NCBI RefSeq assembly: GCF_001428045.1
Contig: NZ_LMSD01000012.1
Location: 820,735-884,734, forward strand
Direction: 5' to 3'
From: Paenibacillus sp. Soil750
GTDB taxonomy: Bacteria > Bacillota > Bacilli > Paenibacillales > NBRC-103111
Length of the DNA: 64,000 bases
Shown: one piece after another, positions 8,578 to 18,026 of the stretch
Numbering within the stretch: the stretch's first letter is position 1
How the letters are laid out: every line of letters begins with the position of its first letter
Position numbers and translations under genes: made by a program
The notes under the pieces: model-generated
What the model was told of the DNA's origin: nothing
Seen by the model: only the letters and a program-made list of their open reading frames with translations
Databases searched by the model: none

Positions 8578-8909
8578 TACTTTTTCTTCCTTTTGCGCTC
8601 TTTAATCTGTCTTTTTATTTTATCTAGTTGTTGATAGTATTCATCTAATTCCTCAGAATCAGCCGCTTGATGTTGTATTTGGAGTGCAATATCTAAACAA
8701 CCATTTTCTAAGGTTATTAAAAGATAGTCATCACTTACTGTGTCTACGAACACCTTAAGCATTTGTGTGTTTGCTGTGGTTTGAAACCATTGATTTCTTA
8801 TCGCCCAGTGACACGAATAATACTTATCCTTGTACTTAATCCCTTTCTCAGTTATTTCTGATATTGCAGGAATGAATAAATTGATGAGCTCGCTATTACT
8901 TGTCTCCAT
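8577..8909 (-). CDS. small Mu-transposase-C-like accessory protein of the Tn7-like element
   Basis: A protein of 110 residues. Residues about 22-80 (GIKYKDKYYSCHWAIRNQ... through KVFVDTVSDDYLLITLENG) have the alternating beta pattern of the small barrel at the C-terminus of Mu/TnsB-type transposases. The tail is highly basic (RQIKERKRKKK). It is followed directly by tniQ with a TAATG overlap, so both are expressed from the divergent promoter region at 8910-9027. A role as a DNA- or transposase-binding accessory factor is an inference from fold resemblance and position. Confidence 0.55.
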   Translation of the reverse strand: METSNSELINLFIPAISEITEKGIKYKDKYYSCHWAIRNQWFQTTANTQMLKVFVDTVSDDYLLITLENGCLDIALQIQHQAADSEELDEYYQQLDKIKRQIKERKRKKK

Positions 8910-9027
8910 ATGAGTCCCTCCTATGAATCTATTATTACTAGAGTTGCCATATTAACTAGAAATGATACGTATACATAACAATATATCGATTTTGTTATTT
9001 TAACAGACATGTTTTTCTTTATTAATG

Positions 9028-9057
9028 TTGTCTACACTTTTTATGAGGTGTAGACAA
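9028..9057 (+). promoter_or_regulatory. palindromic operator overlapping the xre start
   Basis: A perfect 10-bp inverted repeat (TTGTCTACAC 9028-9037, GTGTAGACAA 9048-9057) covers the ribosome binding site GAGGTG (9045-9050) and the A of the ATG. A repressor bound here would block the xre gene, so autoregulation by the XRE protein is likely. The same region holds the promoter of the divergent small gene and tniQ. Confidence 0.6.
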
Positions 9058-9401
9058 TGACAGATCGAGAACAGGTACTGCTGGGAAAACGTATTCGTGA
9101 TTTAAGAAAAGCAAAAGGTTACTCTCAAGAATATCTGGCCGAGATTTCCGGTTTTCATTACACTTACATTGGTGGACTAGAACGTGCACAAAAAAATGTC
9201 ACACTCGCTAATTTAATAAAAATTGCAAGTGCTCTAGAAGTTGGAGTTTATGACTTATTTGAGTACACAAAATTAAATTCATCTGTAGATAAAAAAACTT
9301 CTGATATCGAAAAGATATTGGAAGCTCTAATTAAACTTCCCAATAAAGACGTTAGAAAAATTAAAGATTTTGTATACAACATGTTTGAAGACAAAATATA
9401 A
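9057..9401 (+). CDS. XRE-family helix-turn-helix regulator
   Basis: A protein of 114 residues with an N-terminal HTH_3 domain (LGKRIRDLRKAKGYSQEYLAEISGF, then the recognition helix and LANLIKIASALEVGVYDLF, residues about 8-70). A short helical C-terminus is likely used for dimerisation. It is encoded between tnsC (convergent) and the tniQ unit (divergent). It probably represses its own promoter and the tniQ operon through the palindrome overlapping its start, so keeping transposition low. The target genes are inferred from position only. Confidence 0.85.
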   Translation: MTDREQVLLGKRIRDLRKAKGYSQEYLAEISGFHYTYIGGLERAQKNVTLANLIKIASALEVGVYDLFEYTKLNSSVDKKTSDIEKILEALIKLPNKDVRKIKDFVYNMFEDKI

Positions 9402-9425
9402 GCGGAGGCATAAATGCCACCGCTT
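9400..9425. terminator. bidirectional hairpin between xre and tnsC
   Basis: A 12-bp stem with one mismatch (9400-9411 and 9414-9425) and a two-base loop overlaps the xre stop codon. It separates the convergent xre and tnsC genes. The T-tracts are weak. Confidence 0.5.
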
Positions 9426-9458
9426 ATTTCAGAGCTCAAAGATTAAATTTTTGACCAG

Positions 9459-10409
9459 CTATGCGGAGCTTTCCTCTTCAGACACTAGTTCATCAGCCAA
9501 AATTTTAGCCATATCGTTATCCGCAAATTCTCCAATTATATTTTTTTGTGCTTCTGCTATGACATTCCCATCTAATTTCCCCAGAATATTAAAGTCATTA
9601 AAGTCCTCCTCCATAACACCAATGATATCAAATGCTTCCCTTAGAATAGGTTTAATCCATCCAACTAACCCACCGGTAATATCGTAAAGTAATTCAGGGA
9701 AAATACTTTCATCATTAGACCAATCTAGAAGTCCTAGAGGCGGTGATAGTTGAAATTCAATATTCTTAATGAATTGCTTAAAAGAGTCATCACACTTCTC
9801 AAAATGTCGTAACACTGTTTTAGGATATCGTCGAATATGTTGAGTATTTAAAGTTCTAAGTTCCTCAATAGCAAGGGTTCCGACGCATACTAAGCAAACA
9901 TCCGCAGAGTTTGCAATATCTTTAATATTTTCCATCACAGCTTTTCGTTGGACATACGTTGAAGCTAGTAAGTAATCCAACTCATCAATGATGAGCATTT
10001 CAACTTTCAATGCTTTCATCATTTCGAAAGCTTGAGTTTTTATCCGATCAACATCCGCATTACGAGGAGGTAAATTCATAGCTTTAAGGATATTATTATA
10101 AAAACCTTTGTAAGTAAACGGAATAGGAAGTGTCATATATATAACCGGTTTAATATCTATTTCTGTGAAGTCTTCATCTACAACGGTCCATCCCTTATTC
10201 ATCTTCACATATTTTTTTAATGTCATGGATTTTCCAGCGCCCGACTTACCCTCAATAAATATATGAATAGGGGAATCATCACTCTCTGCCCCTGCTCTTT
10301 TATTCTGTCTATTTTTATTTAATCTTTTCCAAATACGAGTAACCTCATCATGTTCAATAAATAAATTACTGATTCGATTCTGAAAATCTTTATGCTCTTT
10401 GTTTATCAT
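9459..10409 (-). CDS. tnsC: TnsC-like AAA+ transposition regulator
   Basis: 316 residues. Walker A is GKSGAGKS (54-61) and Walker B is LIIDE (139-143), in the AAA+ ATPase context of TnsC/TniB proteins (SSTYV..RKAVMENIKDIANSADVCLVCVGT matches the sensor region). TnsC forms ATP-dependent filaments on target DNA and links the target selector TniQ to the transposase TnsB. It follows tnsB after a 123-base gap on the same strand. Its length and domain content are normal for the short TnsC group. Confidence 0.88.
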   Translation of the reverse strand: MINKEHKDFQNRISNLFIEHDEVTRIWKRLNKNRQNKRAGAESDDSPIHIFIEGKSGAGKSMTLKKYVKMNKGWTVVDEDFTEIDIKPVIYMTLPIPFTYKGFYNNILKAMNLPPRNADVDRIKTQAFEMMKALKVEMLIIDELDYLLASTYVQRKAVMENIKDIANSADVCLVCVGTLAIEELRTLNTQHIRRYPKTVLRHFEKCDDSFKQFIKNIEFQLSPPLGLLDWSNDESIFPELLYDITGGLVGWIKPILREAFDIIGVMEEDFNDFNILGKLDGNVIAEAQKNIIGEFADNDMAKILADELVSEEESSA

Positions 10410-10532
10410 AGACGTGAACCACTCCTTAAAATTAATGTTAAAAGGATTACCAAATTATACCGGAACTATTCTCCATTAGAGCTGATATCCCCACTGAAGA
10501 TGGCGAAAAGGAGCACTTCTGCCCCTATCTCC

Positions 10533-12638
10533 TTAACTTTCTTTACCACTTCGCTGGTTATTGTATTTTTCAATTAAACTTTGTGTCTTAGTAGGTGTAG
10601 ATCTCTTTGTTGGTTCTCCAGCTGGTATGGCTACTGACAAAGTACCACCTTTATTCAAAATATGTTTCCTCATTGAGCTGTTTTTGTTTACAATTGTTTC
10701 AAACCGCTCTTGAATTAGTTTCTTTCCCTCAATGATTTGATCCGTACCTGGTATTTGTCTTTTATTAATTTTCCCTTTCTCAATTAGTATTTTACGAATT
10801 GCTTTGTAGAGATCACGACTTATTCCTTGCACTTGCTCCGCAGGTGGAGATATAGATGGTACTTCAATATACGTTTGATTAATCGTATCCAAAATATAGA
10901 TGTGAGATATATCACGTACATCAAACTTAATCTTCACATTTTTCTTCAAACGAGTATTTACAAAACGACTTGTTTCCGGTGAAGCATATTTTACATTCTC
11001 CTCTCGAATACCGTCTTTATCGTATGATTTCATGTCAACAGGTAGCAATTTAATCAAATAGCTTGTCTCTTGATTAATTGGAATACTTGGTGGGTAACCC
11101 ATTACATCGACAGCACGATGAAATCTTACTGCAGGGGTATCTTCTTCAAGTGGTAAGCCCCTATGAGTATCAAAATGGTACACATCAACAAAATATCGAA
11201 CCAGTAGTTCTCTTAAATCACTCACGGTTAGAATAGCTTCTTTTTTAGCTGCTTGACGTTCCTCAGCCCTACTCCCTTTATTATAGAAACCCAGTAATTG
11301 ATCCAAAAATTCATCATTAATTGTTCTAAAAAATCTTTCTATAATTCCACCATATCGAGGAGTAGCTACAGGTCTAAATCTCACTTCTGCTTGTAATTCA
11401 TCTTCAATCATACTTTTTACATAGGCATTGTTGAACTCTGGACCGTTATCCATATAAATTACAGTTGGTATTCCATGCATCTCCCAGTCATTAATTGTTC
11501 CATACATTTCTTTTGCTCGTTTGAGACAAATTCCATTATATATAGCGCACATAACCTTATGACCTGATGGATTTTGAAAAGAAAGATCAAATCCCCAAAT
11601 CATTCTGGTAAATACATCAATAGCAAGAGTTAGCCATGGCTCTCCAAGATCACTGCCTGTTGTCTCATCAATTAGTTTTATCGGGAGTTTAACATGGTCT
11701 ATTTCAATTACATTAAGCGGACATTTAGCAAAATAACCCGATACCCTTTGTGTTATTGGATCATGATATTCCGCTTCCATAATCCCTTTCGATAATCGGT
11801 CATAAATTTGTACATTAATCCGTTTAACCATTTTATAGACAGTATCGTAAAGAAGAGGTTCTAAATTCTTGCTAGAACATAGAATCTCTAAATCAGAATG
11901 TAAATGAGTAATCTTCCTTCGCTTTTTTGATAAGAAACGCTTGATCCCATTTTCGATTAATGGAACATATTCTTCATTCTCAACTCTGCAGTATATCGTA
12001 TCTAGAATGATTTCATCCTTTTTGGGATGAATAATTTGGATAGCTTTCTCATCTTCCCTCGAATGGGAGTTATAATAAGCCTTCGAAATGAGACCTTCTA
12101 CTCCGAAATTTTCCCTATTGTTTTCAGACTCATAGTAAGATTTTAGATATCTCTCCAATTGCCGAGGAGAAATTTTCTTCTCTCCTCTTTCCTTTGATTT
12201 CTTTGACACACGCTCTAAAAGTTCTTTTTTGGTTAACTTGGCAATGGTTTCATTAGTATTCAGATAACCTTTATATATCTCATTAAAGGAATTTAAAGCG
12301 TACAAATCACCTTGCTTAGCCTTATCATAAAGTAGTATCGGCTTAATTAAATTGAGCCGAAGTATTGTCTTCTTTTTTCTATCTGGAATTAACGTATCTA
12401 ACATAAATGTTACTTTTTTTTCAACGTTTGTTTCATTTTTAGCTGCTCTTCTCATGACATCATCAGGGCCTCTAAATGTAGAATCCTCTAATAAGGAAAT
12501 GTAGTTTATTTCCCTTAATTTCTTATCTCCATCTTCCCTGTAATACAAAATATTTGGCGCCTGGATATCGTGAACGTAGAATTTAACACCATTTAAATAG
12601 AACTCGTCATCGATAGCTAAAGGATTATGTAACTTCAT
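10533..12638 (-). CDS. tnsB: TnsB-like DDE transposase
   Basis: 701 residues with the retroviral-integrase (rve) catalytic core: D314 in VIEIDHV, D397 in YMDNGPEF, E434 in GGIIERFF. This gives the D-D-(36)-E spacing of Tn7/Mu-type transposases. Helical DNA-binding domains precede the core (about 70-290). The C-terminal barrel (about 540-620) and a basic tail follow. The enzyme cuts and joins the 3' ends of the transposon and binds the repeated end sites, such as those at 18027-18304. It starts six bases after tnsA, so the two are co-translated. All catalytic residues are intact. Confidence 0.9.
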   Translation of the reverse strand: MKLHNPLAIDDEFYLNGVKFYVHDIQAPNILYYREDGDKKLREINYISLLEDSTFRGPDDVMRRAAKNETNVEKKVTFMLDTLIPDRKKKTILRLNLIKPILLYDKAKQGDLYALNSFNEIYKGYLNTNETIAKLTKKELLERVSKKSKERGEKKISPRQLERYLKSYYESENNRENFGVEGLISKAYYNSHSREDEKAIQIIHPKKDEIILDTIYCRVENEEYVPLIENGIKRFLSKKRRKITHLHSDLEILCSSKNLEPLLYDTVYKMVKRINVQIYDRLSKGIMEAEYHDPITQRVSGYFAKCPLNVIEIDHVKLPIKLIDETTGSDLGEPWLTLAIDVFTRMIWGFDLSFQNPSGHKVMCAIYNGICLKRAKEMYGTINDWEMHGIPTVIYMDNGPEFNNAYVKSMIEDELQAEVRFRPVATPRYGGIIERFFRTINDEFLDQLLGFYNKGSRAEERQAAKKEAILTVSDLRELLVRYFVDVYHFDTHRGLPLEEDTPAVRFHRAVDVMGYPPSIPINQETSYLIKLLPVDMKSYDKDGIREENVKYASPETSRFVNTRLKKNVKIKFDVRDISHIYILDTINQTYIEVPSISPPAEQVQGISRDLYKAIRKILIEKGKINKRQIPGTDQIIEGKKLIQERFETIVNKNSSMRKHILNKGGTLSVAIPAGEPTKRSTPTKTQSLIEKYNNQRSGKES

Positions 12639-12644
12639 CAGCAG

Positions 12645-13394
12645 CTACTCCTTATCAAATAATAAGTTAATATCATCAAAAATAGTTCCATACGAAACTT
12701 CACTTGTTTGATCAATTCTTTTACTTATTTTAGTTAGCAGAACACCAGTTGCAATTAAATGAAATATAAGCGGCAGCACATGCCGGTAGTCCACTTTTGG
12801 TTCAAAACTTTTTGCCAAACGTAACACCTCTACTTTATGAAGGTATTCTACGCGGCGTCTAACTTCAGGAATTAGAGCAGAATAATATTCTCTTGGCCGC
12901 AGATAATTAACTAGCCATAGAATATTTTCCTTTATGATTTCTGGTATTGTAACCTTTGGATTTACCAAACTATATTCCCAGCCTTTTTCTCTGGCATAAT
13001 TCTCGCAGATCTTATACAGATTGGGTTTTTGCTCAACTTTACTGTTCCCGCCTTTAATCTGAATTAGAGTTGGTCTTGAGCCATCTCTAAATGTCAGAAC
13101 ATCCGGTACGTGTACTTCTTCTTTTAATATATGGTCTTTAGTTAGTCTATTTATTGGAACATTGACTGGTTGCTCATAGTAGCGAATAGTTAACCTATCA
13201 AGCTCCAGTAAATAATAAAAAAGGCACTCTCCCCAAAATGATTCGTATTGAACACCTCGCTTCATTTTGTGACTGTAAATACTGCCTATTAGATGCTCGA
13301 ATTCTCTGCTACCTTTATTAGTGACATTTCTTTTCCGCGAGAATAACTTATCCTCTTTGCTCCAGTCTTTTTTTGTACTCCAGTTGTAGTTCAT
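12645..13394 (-). CDS. tnsA: TnsA-like endonuclease
   Basis: 249 residues. The restriction-enzyme-like core is visible: ESFWGE (E51/E56), PDV (D98), and IQIKGG (Q112, K114). These match the E-D-QxK pattern of TnsA, which cuts the 5' ends of the transposon so that the element moves by cut-and-paste. A winged-helix C-terminal part follows. The AGGAGG ribosome binding site six to seven bases before ATG 13394 is strong. It is the first gene of tnsA-tnsB-tnsC. Presence of TnsA separates this element from the TnsA-less Tn5053 type. Confidence 0.88.
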   Translation of the reverse strand: MNYNWSTKKDWSKEDKLFSRKRNVTNKGSREFEHLIGSIYSHKMKRGVQYESFWGECLFYYLLELDRLTIRYYEQPVNVPINRLTKDHILKEEVHVPDVLTFRDGSRPTLIQIKGGNSKVEQKPNLYKICENYAREKGWEYSLVNPKVTIPEIIKENILWLVNYLRPREYYSALIPEVRRRVEYLHKVEVLRLAKSFEPKVDYRHVLPLIFHLIATGVLLTKISKRIDQTSEVSYGTIFDDINLLFDKE

Positions 13395-13710
13395 TTACCA
13401 ACCTCCTGAAAAGTGACAAAATATGTTCCAGTAATGAATACTTTTCAGTATTACCCATTCTTTTATGGATAAACGCAAATAATATACTGCTAAAATAAGA
13501 AAAATTGGGGGCATTGATGATATACTCAAAAAAACCTCCCCAGTTTGAGCTTAGAGAAGCCAACTGACGAGGGTTGAGCAAGATATCGAGCTTCTACATT
13601 TTCTTCCTAGTACATTTGCTGAATAAAATTGAAGCGAGAAGAAATGACGCGCTTGTCATTGGTCCTTGTTTCTTTACCGCCAACAAAATTTGGTTAATCT
13701 TTGCCTCACT

Positions 13711-13929
13711 TTAATAAGGTTTCCTTAAAGGTTTATACTCAGGCAGTTGGTAAGTTACAAGTGCAGAATACAATTCGTGATTTTGCGTCTCATCAGCAGC
13801 AAATGCGCAATTAAATTTAATATCAACTAATATTGCTCCATCATTTTCTAAAGAAGCCAAAAAATCATTGATGTCTTTTTCAAGTTCACTTTCTTTAAAT
13901 TCAGCTAGGATTTTAACCTTTGTACCCAC
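13711..13929 (-). CDS. Cse60-like small protein
   Basis: A protein of 72 residues. The GTG at 13929 has an excellent GGAGGTGA seven bases upstream. The in-frame sequence further upstream contains a terminator and is unlikely to be coding. The pattern LEKDINDFLASL...ILVDIKF...YSALVTYQ matches the small Cse60 family, known in Bacillus as a sigma-E-controlled sporulation protein but also found as a small accessory gene elsewhere. The biochemical role is unknown. It lies inside the Tn7-like element, between the cargo NTPase and tnsA, and has its own ribosome binding site. Confidence 0.6.
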   Translation of the reverse strand: MGTKVKILAEFKESELEKDINDFLASLENDGAILVDIKFNCAFAADETQNHELYSALVTYQLPEYKPLRKPY

Positions 13930-13970
13930 TACTAGCTCACCTCCAAGATTAAACAACTTATATATACACA

Positions 13971-14003
13971 ATAAAAAAAAGCTTGTTCCATTAGGAACAA
14001 GCT
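13971..14003 (-). terminator. strong intrinsic terminator upstream of the Cse60-like gene
   Basis: A perfect 10-bp stem AGCTTGTTCC/GGAACAAGCT (13980-14003) with a four-base loop is followed on the minus strand by a run of eight T. It probably ends the transcript of the YobI-like gene, so the Cse60-like gene needs either read-through or its own promoter. Confidence 0.85.
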
Positions 14004-14164
14004 GGTATCTATTAAATATTGTTGCAACCTTACTTTTACAACTTCTCAATCCGCCAATTATCAAAGCATTACTAATAATCTGCTTCGCTTCTGACAATTC
14101 CATAGGAGATGCTGGCAGTTCATCCTCACTTTATCCATGTCTTGAAAAGTCACAGTTTACTGGA

Positions 14165-14293
14165 CTATTCGCAGTAACGGCAATGAGTTTCTTTTACATT
14201 TCGACGCCCAGACCTTGAGAGTCTTACCCTATTTGCATGAGGTGATATTCCCATGAACTCCCCACTCGGAACTTCTTCACCCTCTCTATACAC
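14165..14293 (-). CDS. possible small protein following the YobI-like gene
   Basis: A 42-codon reading frame from GTG 14293 to TAG 14165, in the same frame as the NTPase gene just after its stop codon. It contains a compact EGEEVPSGEF start and a terminal HCRYCE that could be part of a zinc site. The ribosome binding site is weak. I do not recognise the product. It could be a real small gene or just the remnant of a longer C-terminus of the upstream gene. Confidence 0.25.
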   Translation of the reverse strand: MYREGEEVPSGEFMGISPHANRVRLSRSGRRNVKETHCRYCE

Positions 14294-14299
14294 ATCCGC

Positions 14300-17200
14300 T
14301 TATCCATTCATTCTTTGTTTAGTGTGAACTCGAATTGCGCCGCGCTCATCTTTATATGAAGAAATCAAATCTCTTTGGGATAAAGTCTCAACTAACTTTT
14401 GAGTTAACACATTTGAATCAAGTAAAGGCCTTTTTCTTTCTGTAATATCTGAGAATGGAGAGCCTAGTTTCGTCAAATTTACCATTATCTCTTCATTCTC
14501 CATATCTTTAATAAGACTTAACATCAAGCGTAGTTTGGATTCAATTGAGATTTGAGATTCCATCAAATAATCAAGAAATTCGGTATTTATTTCTATTTCA
14601 TTCTCTAGTATAAGTTTAGTAATAATTTCTGCCGATTCTAATTCAGTTGGGAGATCACTAACATTTATGCTCTGAACAATCTTCCATTTTTCGTTTGCAT
14701 TAAAAAATCTTGAACGCAATAGCAAAACAATTTCCTCAGGCGTAAGATTATACACACTTAGTTGTTCTATAAATTTCTGTGGTTCTTTCTCAATTAGTAG
14801 AATCTGCAAATCTAAGTCTGAGTCCAATTGTTTTAATTCTGAAAAATTTTCTGGAGATAAAGCCAATATTCTGTTGTTTATCAAGGATTGAATTCTTTGA
14901 ATTGGTAATTCATTTAACGGATAGTGAATAAATCTATGCAGGCTTTTTGAGATAATGTTAAAAGATTCATAACTAATATTTCTTGAGTTAATAATCATAA
15001 TAGATATATATTTTAGTTCTTTGCCTGATGTACTTTCTAAATTGGTCAATATATTTTTTGACAATTCCTCACAATTATTAGTCTGATTTAAATAGACTAT
15101 AGCCGCGTCATCGAGATTGTACTTTTCAAGGTATCCAATAAGATTTTCCCACGTTGGCAACATTCTATTGTTAACAAGTAAAACTGACCAAAGTTCAGTA
15201 TCTTCAATTTGAGTTAGATCTGCTATCATTATCTCTTGTTTTTGTATTATTCCTTGCTTTAACTCTAAAGTAATTCCGCTATTATTCAGTAGGATCATTA
15301 ATACAGCTTCATCTTCATGGATAATTTCTTGGGCCAAATAGACATTTGAAATATAATGATTAATGTTTTCCTCTACATAGTCAATAAGTTCAGTACAATT
15401 TGAATTCAATATACTATCGTAAATATGATGGGCTGTTTCCCTAGTAAGATTACCATAGATTCTTAACAATAAATCAATGTTCTGCCTATTGATTTCATAA
15501 AGGTTATTTAAATAAATATGTTTTAACACTTTATTATCTGCTGTAGAACTTGAGATAACTTTAAATTTAATTTGAAGAGACAAAAATATTTCGTTAACTT
15601 TTTCATGCTTTGATTCATCTAATAACAAATCTAAAAAGTTATCCTTGTTTGCTATGTAATTCAATAATACATTATCAATGTTCAGTAGTTGTATGTCTTC
15701 TATAGAACCATAATATAAAATATCTAGCAAATACTCTTCCTTTGTTGCCTCTGGATACATTGACTTAAGATCCACGAACTTCCAAATTCCAGTCCATTCT
15801 TTGCACAGTTCTTCTATAAACTTCTCCTTATGTATTGTGCTCTTTCTGAATATGTCAACAAATTGAGTCGAGGTATCTGTTTCGTCAGAAAGCTGTACCA
15901 TTATCAACTTAAGAAACAGAGTATACTCACTTGCATTCTTGATAATAAAGTTTATAAGAGTGATGTTTAGAATCTCTGGTCTCTTAAAATCGTTCGCATA
16001 TAGTTTCTCGATTAATTGCTGTATCTTAATTAAATTATAGTTGGATGGCAAAATTTCTTGATTTTTCACACTCATAATAAACCGCATATCTTCAATCGAT
16101 AGGCTACCTGGATAAAAATAAGTTATATATTGATGATAAGTTTCATCAATATGACCATTTCTTAGTAAAAATACTAGCAATTTTTCGTTCGCGATATCCT
16201 CCGTAAAGATATCATTAAATGGACTCTGTTGAATTATGTCAATCATAGACCATAACTTTACTTCTTCTTTCAATTCCTTTAGCTGCTGCAATTCAACTTT
16301 TAAAACATTTAATCGATTATCAATTTTATTCGTTATAGCTTCTTGACGTAAATAATAGTTTTCTCTTGTATTGAACACAGTTAATATTTCTTCTTTTGAA
16401 TAATTTCTCGTATTCCCGTTTCGAGATACTTTTATATTTCTAGCTGATTCAATACTACTAAACAATGTGGATCCGTGAATAGCGCTGTTGTAACTTGAAT
16501 TGTCCATGTAAACTGTAACATTGTTGTGATAACCGAATATAGCGATTAAATAAGCAGTTGTTAAATCTTCAATTGAATTTAAGCTCTCCTGTTCAACTCG
16601 ACTGATTTTCAACTCAACTTCTCCTATATCGATATTTATGGCATTTATCCGTTTTTGAATAAGTTCGTTTTTCTTCTCAAAAATAGTAAATACCATCCCC
16701 TCGTTAAACTGTAATTTTGCAAAGTCTGATGGATAGATATTTTTATATACAATCATGGCGAGTAAAGTACTAGGAATTAAATTAATACTCCCCAAGTTAC
16801 TTTTATATAGGACGAATTCATTGAATATATTTTTTAACAATCTCATATCATCAATAAAAATTGTTATATCACTTATAAAACTTTCTGTAATCCCAAGTCC
16901 AATGTTCTCGTTCTTTAATTTCTTCTTCAGAACTTCACCGGAGTTAGAAGAATTTATTATTGGTACTACTGGTAAAATAAAATCAAAAAACTTAGTTCTG
17001 TTCCTGCTAGTTTCTAACTTATCTTTCTCACCAAACATGTCATCTTTAATAGCATATATAAAAGTTACTTTTCTCCTTATCTTCTCAGAATTATTAATTA
17101 GTGAATTGAGTTCACGCAAGTTTTCGAATATCTCTAAATTTTTAAATCGATCTAAATCCTCAAAATACACTACATTATATTTAGTGGCTTCAAAAAAGTA

Positions 17201-17890
17201 TAAAATCTCATCAATATATTTGGAGAAGACTGATTTTTCAGCCATTACTTCTAAAGTTGTATTCTTAAGAGTAATTTTACTTAATCTCAAATTTTTATAT
17301 ATCATTTTATAACTAAGGTACAAAAAAACTAATAAAAAAGTTATTGAGTATGCCACAATAATACTTTTATACAACTGCTGATTAGTTACTTCAACAACAA
17401 AAAACGTACTACTTAATAATTTTTTTAAAAATCCTGTTTTGAATAATTCAGTAATACAAAATAGGAACAGTGAAGAAGTAAGCAGCCAATAAAAGAACGA
17501 GCTCTCCTTTACATTTTTGATTCTTTTGAACCGAGAAAAGGGTATTTTCTCATCCTTTACCTTGTAGAACATTTGTTGCAAAATACTTTTCTCTAAGGTT
17601 TGAACAGCATCATTATCAGAACTTTCTGCTTGAGTTGTTAACAAAGAAATATTCATAAAATCATACCTATTAGAATTTTTCTTTTCGAAGGTTTTTAATA
17701 AACTACTTTTACCTGAACCATAAGGTCCCGATAATGCAACATTTTTAATTTCTTTATTTTGTAGAGACCATTCTAATGCTTTGGAGTAGGTTCCTTCGGG
17801 ATCAACATTATCGCTTGGTACCAAGGATTCATATATGTTATTGCTTGTATTGTTTTTGGAATTAACAAAAATATGCAACTTTTCTACCAT
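14300..17890 (-). CDS. YobI-like P-loop NTPase, membrane-anchored, cargo gene
   Basis: About 1200 residues. Walker A is GPYGSGKSS near residue 52 and Walker B is VVYFEDLDRF near residue 240, the arrangement of the YobI/KAP-like STAND-type NTPases. Two hydrophobic segments (FFYWLLTSSLFLFCITELF and IIVAYSITFLLVFLYLSY) lie between them, as in membrane-associated KAP ATPases. The remaining 800 residues are helical, without a recognised effector domain. The start is uncertain: ATG 17890 gives the best-fitting N-terminus but has no clear ribosome binding site. The same frame is open up to a TTG at 17977. It sits between tnsA and the right end, the cargo position. Proteins of this kind are often suspected in phage defence; that role here is an inference. 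Confidence 0.75.
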   Translation of the reverse strand: MVEKLHIFVNSKNNTSNNIYESLVPSDNVDPEGTYSKALEWSLQNKEIKNVALSGPYGSGKSSLLKTFEKKNSNRYDFMNISLLTTQAESSDNDAVQTLEKSILQQMFYKVKDEKIPFSRFKRIKNVKESSFFYWLLTSSLFLFCITELFKTGFLKKLLSSTFFVVEVTNQQLYKSIIVAYSITFLLVFLYLSYKMIYKNLRLSKITLKNTTLEVMAEKSVFSKYIDEILYFFEATKYNVVYFEDLDRFKNLEIFENLRELNSLINNSEKIRRKVTFIYAIKDDMFGEKDKLETSRNRTKFFDFILPVVPIINSSNSGEVLKKKLKNENIGLGITESFISDITIFIDDMRLLKNIFNEFVLYKSNLGSINLIPSTLLAMIVYKNIYPSDFAKLQFNEGMVFTIFEKKNELIQKRINAINIDIGEVELKISRVEQESLNSIEDLTTAYLIAIFGYHNNVTVYMDNSSYNSAIHGSTLFSSIESARNIKVSRNGNTRNYSKEEILTVFNTRENYYLRQEAITNKIDNRLNVLKVELQQLKELKEEVKLWSMIDIIQQSPFNDIFTEDIANEKLLVFLLRNGHIDETYHQYITYFYPGSLSIEDMRFIMSVKNQEILPSNYNLIKIQQLIEKLYANDFKRPEILNITLINFIIKNASEYTLFLKLIMVQLSDETDTSTQFVDIFRKSTIHKEKFIEELCKEWTGIWKFVDLKSMYPEATKEEYLLDILYYGSIEDIQLLNIDNVLLNYIANKDNFLDLLLDESKHEKVNEIFLSLQIKFKVISSSTADNKVLKHIYLNNLYEINRQNIDLLLRIYGNLTRETAHHIYDSILNSNCTELIDYVEENINHYISNVYLAQEIIHEDEAVLMILLNNSGITLELKQGIIQKQEIMIADLTQIEDTELWSVLLVNNRMLPTWENLIGYLEKYNLDDAAIVYLNQTNNCEELSKNILTNLESTSGKELKYISIMIINSRNISYESFNIISKSLHRFIHYPLNELPIQRIQSLINNRILALSPENFSELKQLDSDLDLQILLIEKEPQKFIEQLSVYNLTPEEIVLLLRSRFFNANEKWKIVQSINVSDLPTELESAEIITKLILENEIEINTEFLDYLMESQISIESKLRLMLSLIKDMENEEIMVNLTKLGSPFSDITERKRPLLDSNVLTQKLVETLSQRDLISSYKDERGAIRVHTKQRMNG

Positions 17891-18026
17891 TTTAATTATT
17901 AAGATCAGGAAGTTCCCTAAATGGAACAGTAATTTCGCTTTCATAGCGCACCTCATTGAATTCTTTTTCGACTGCAATAAACATTCTTATTAAAGATCAA
18001 TAAATTGGTCGTTTGTTTATGATACT

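Noticed and set aside
13348..13581. 77-codon frame upstream of tnsA
   Set aside because: It overlaps the tnsA start, has no start signal of its own, and the tnsA ribosome binding site lies inside it.
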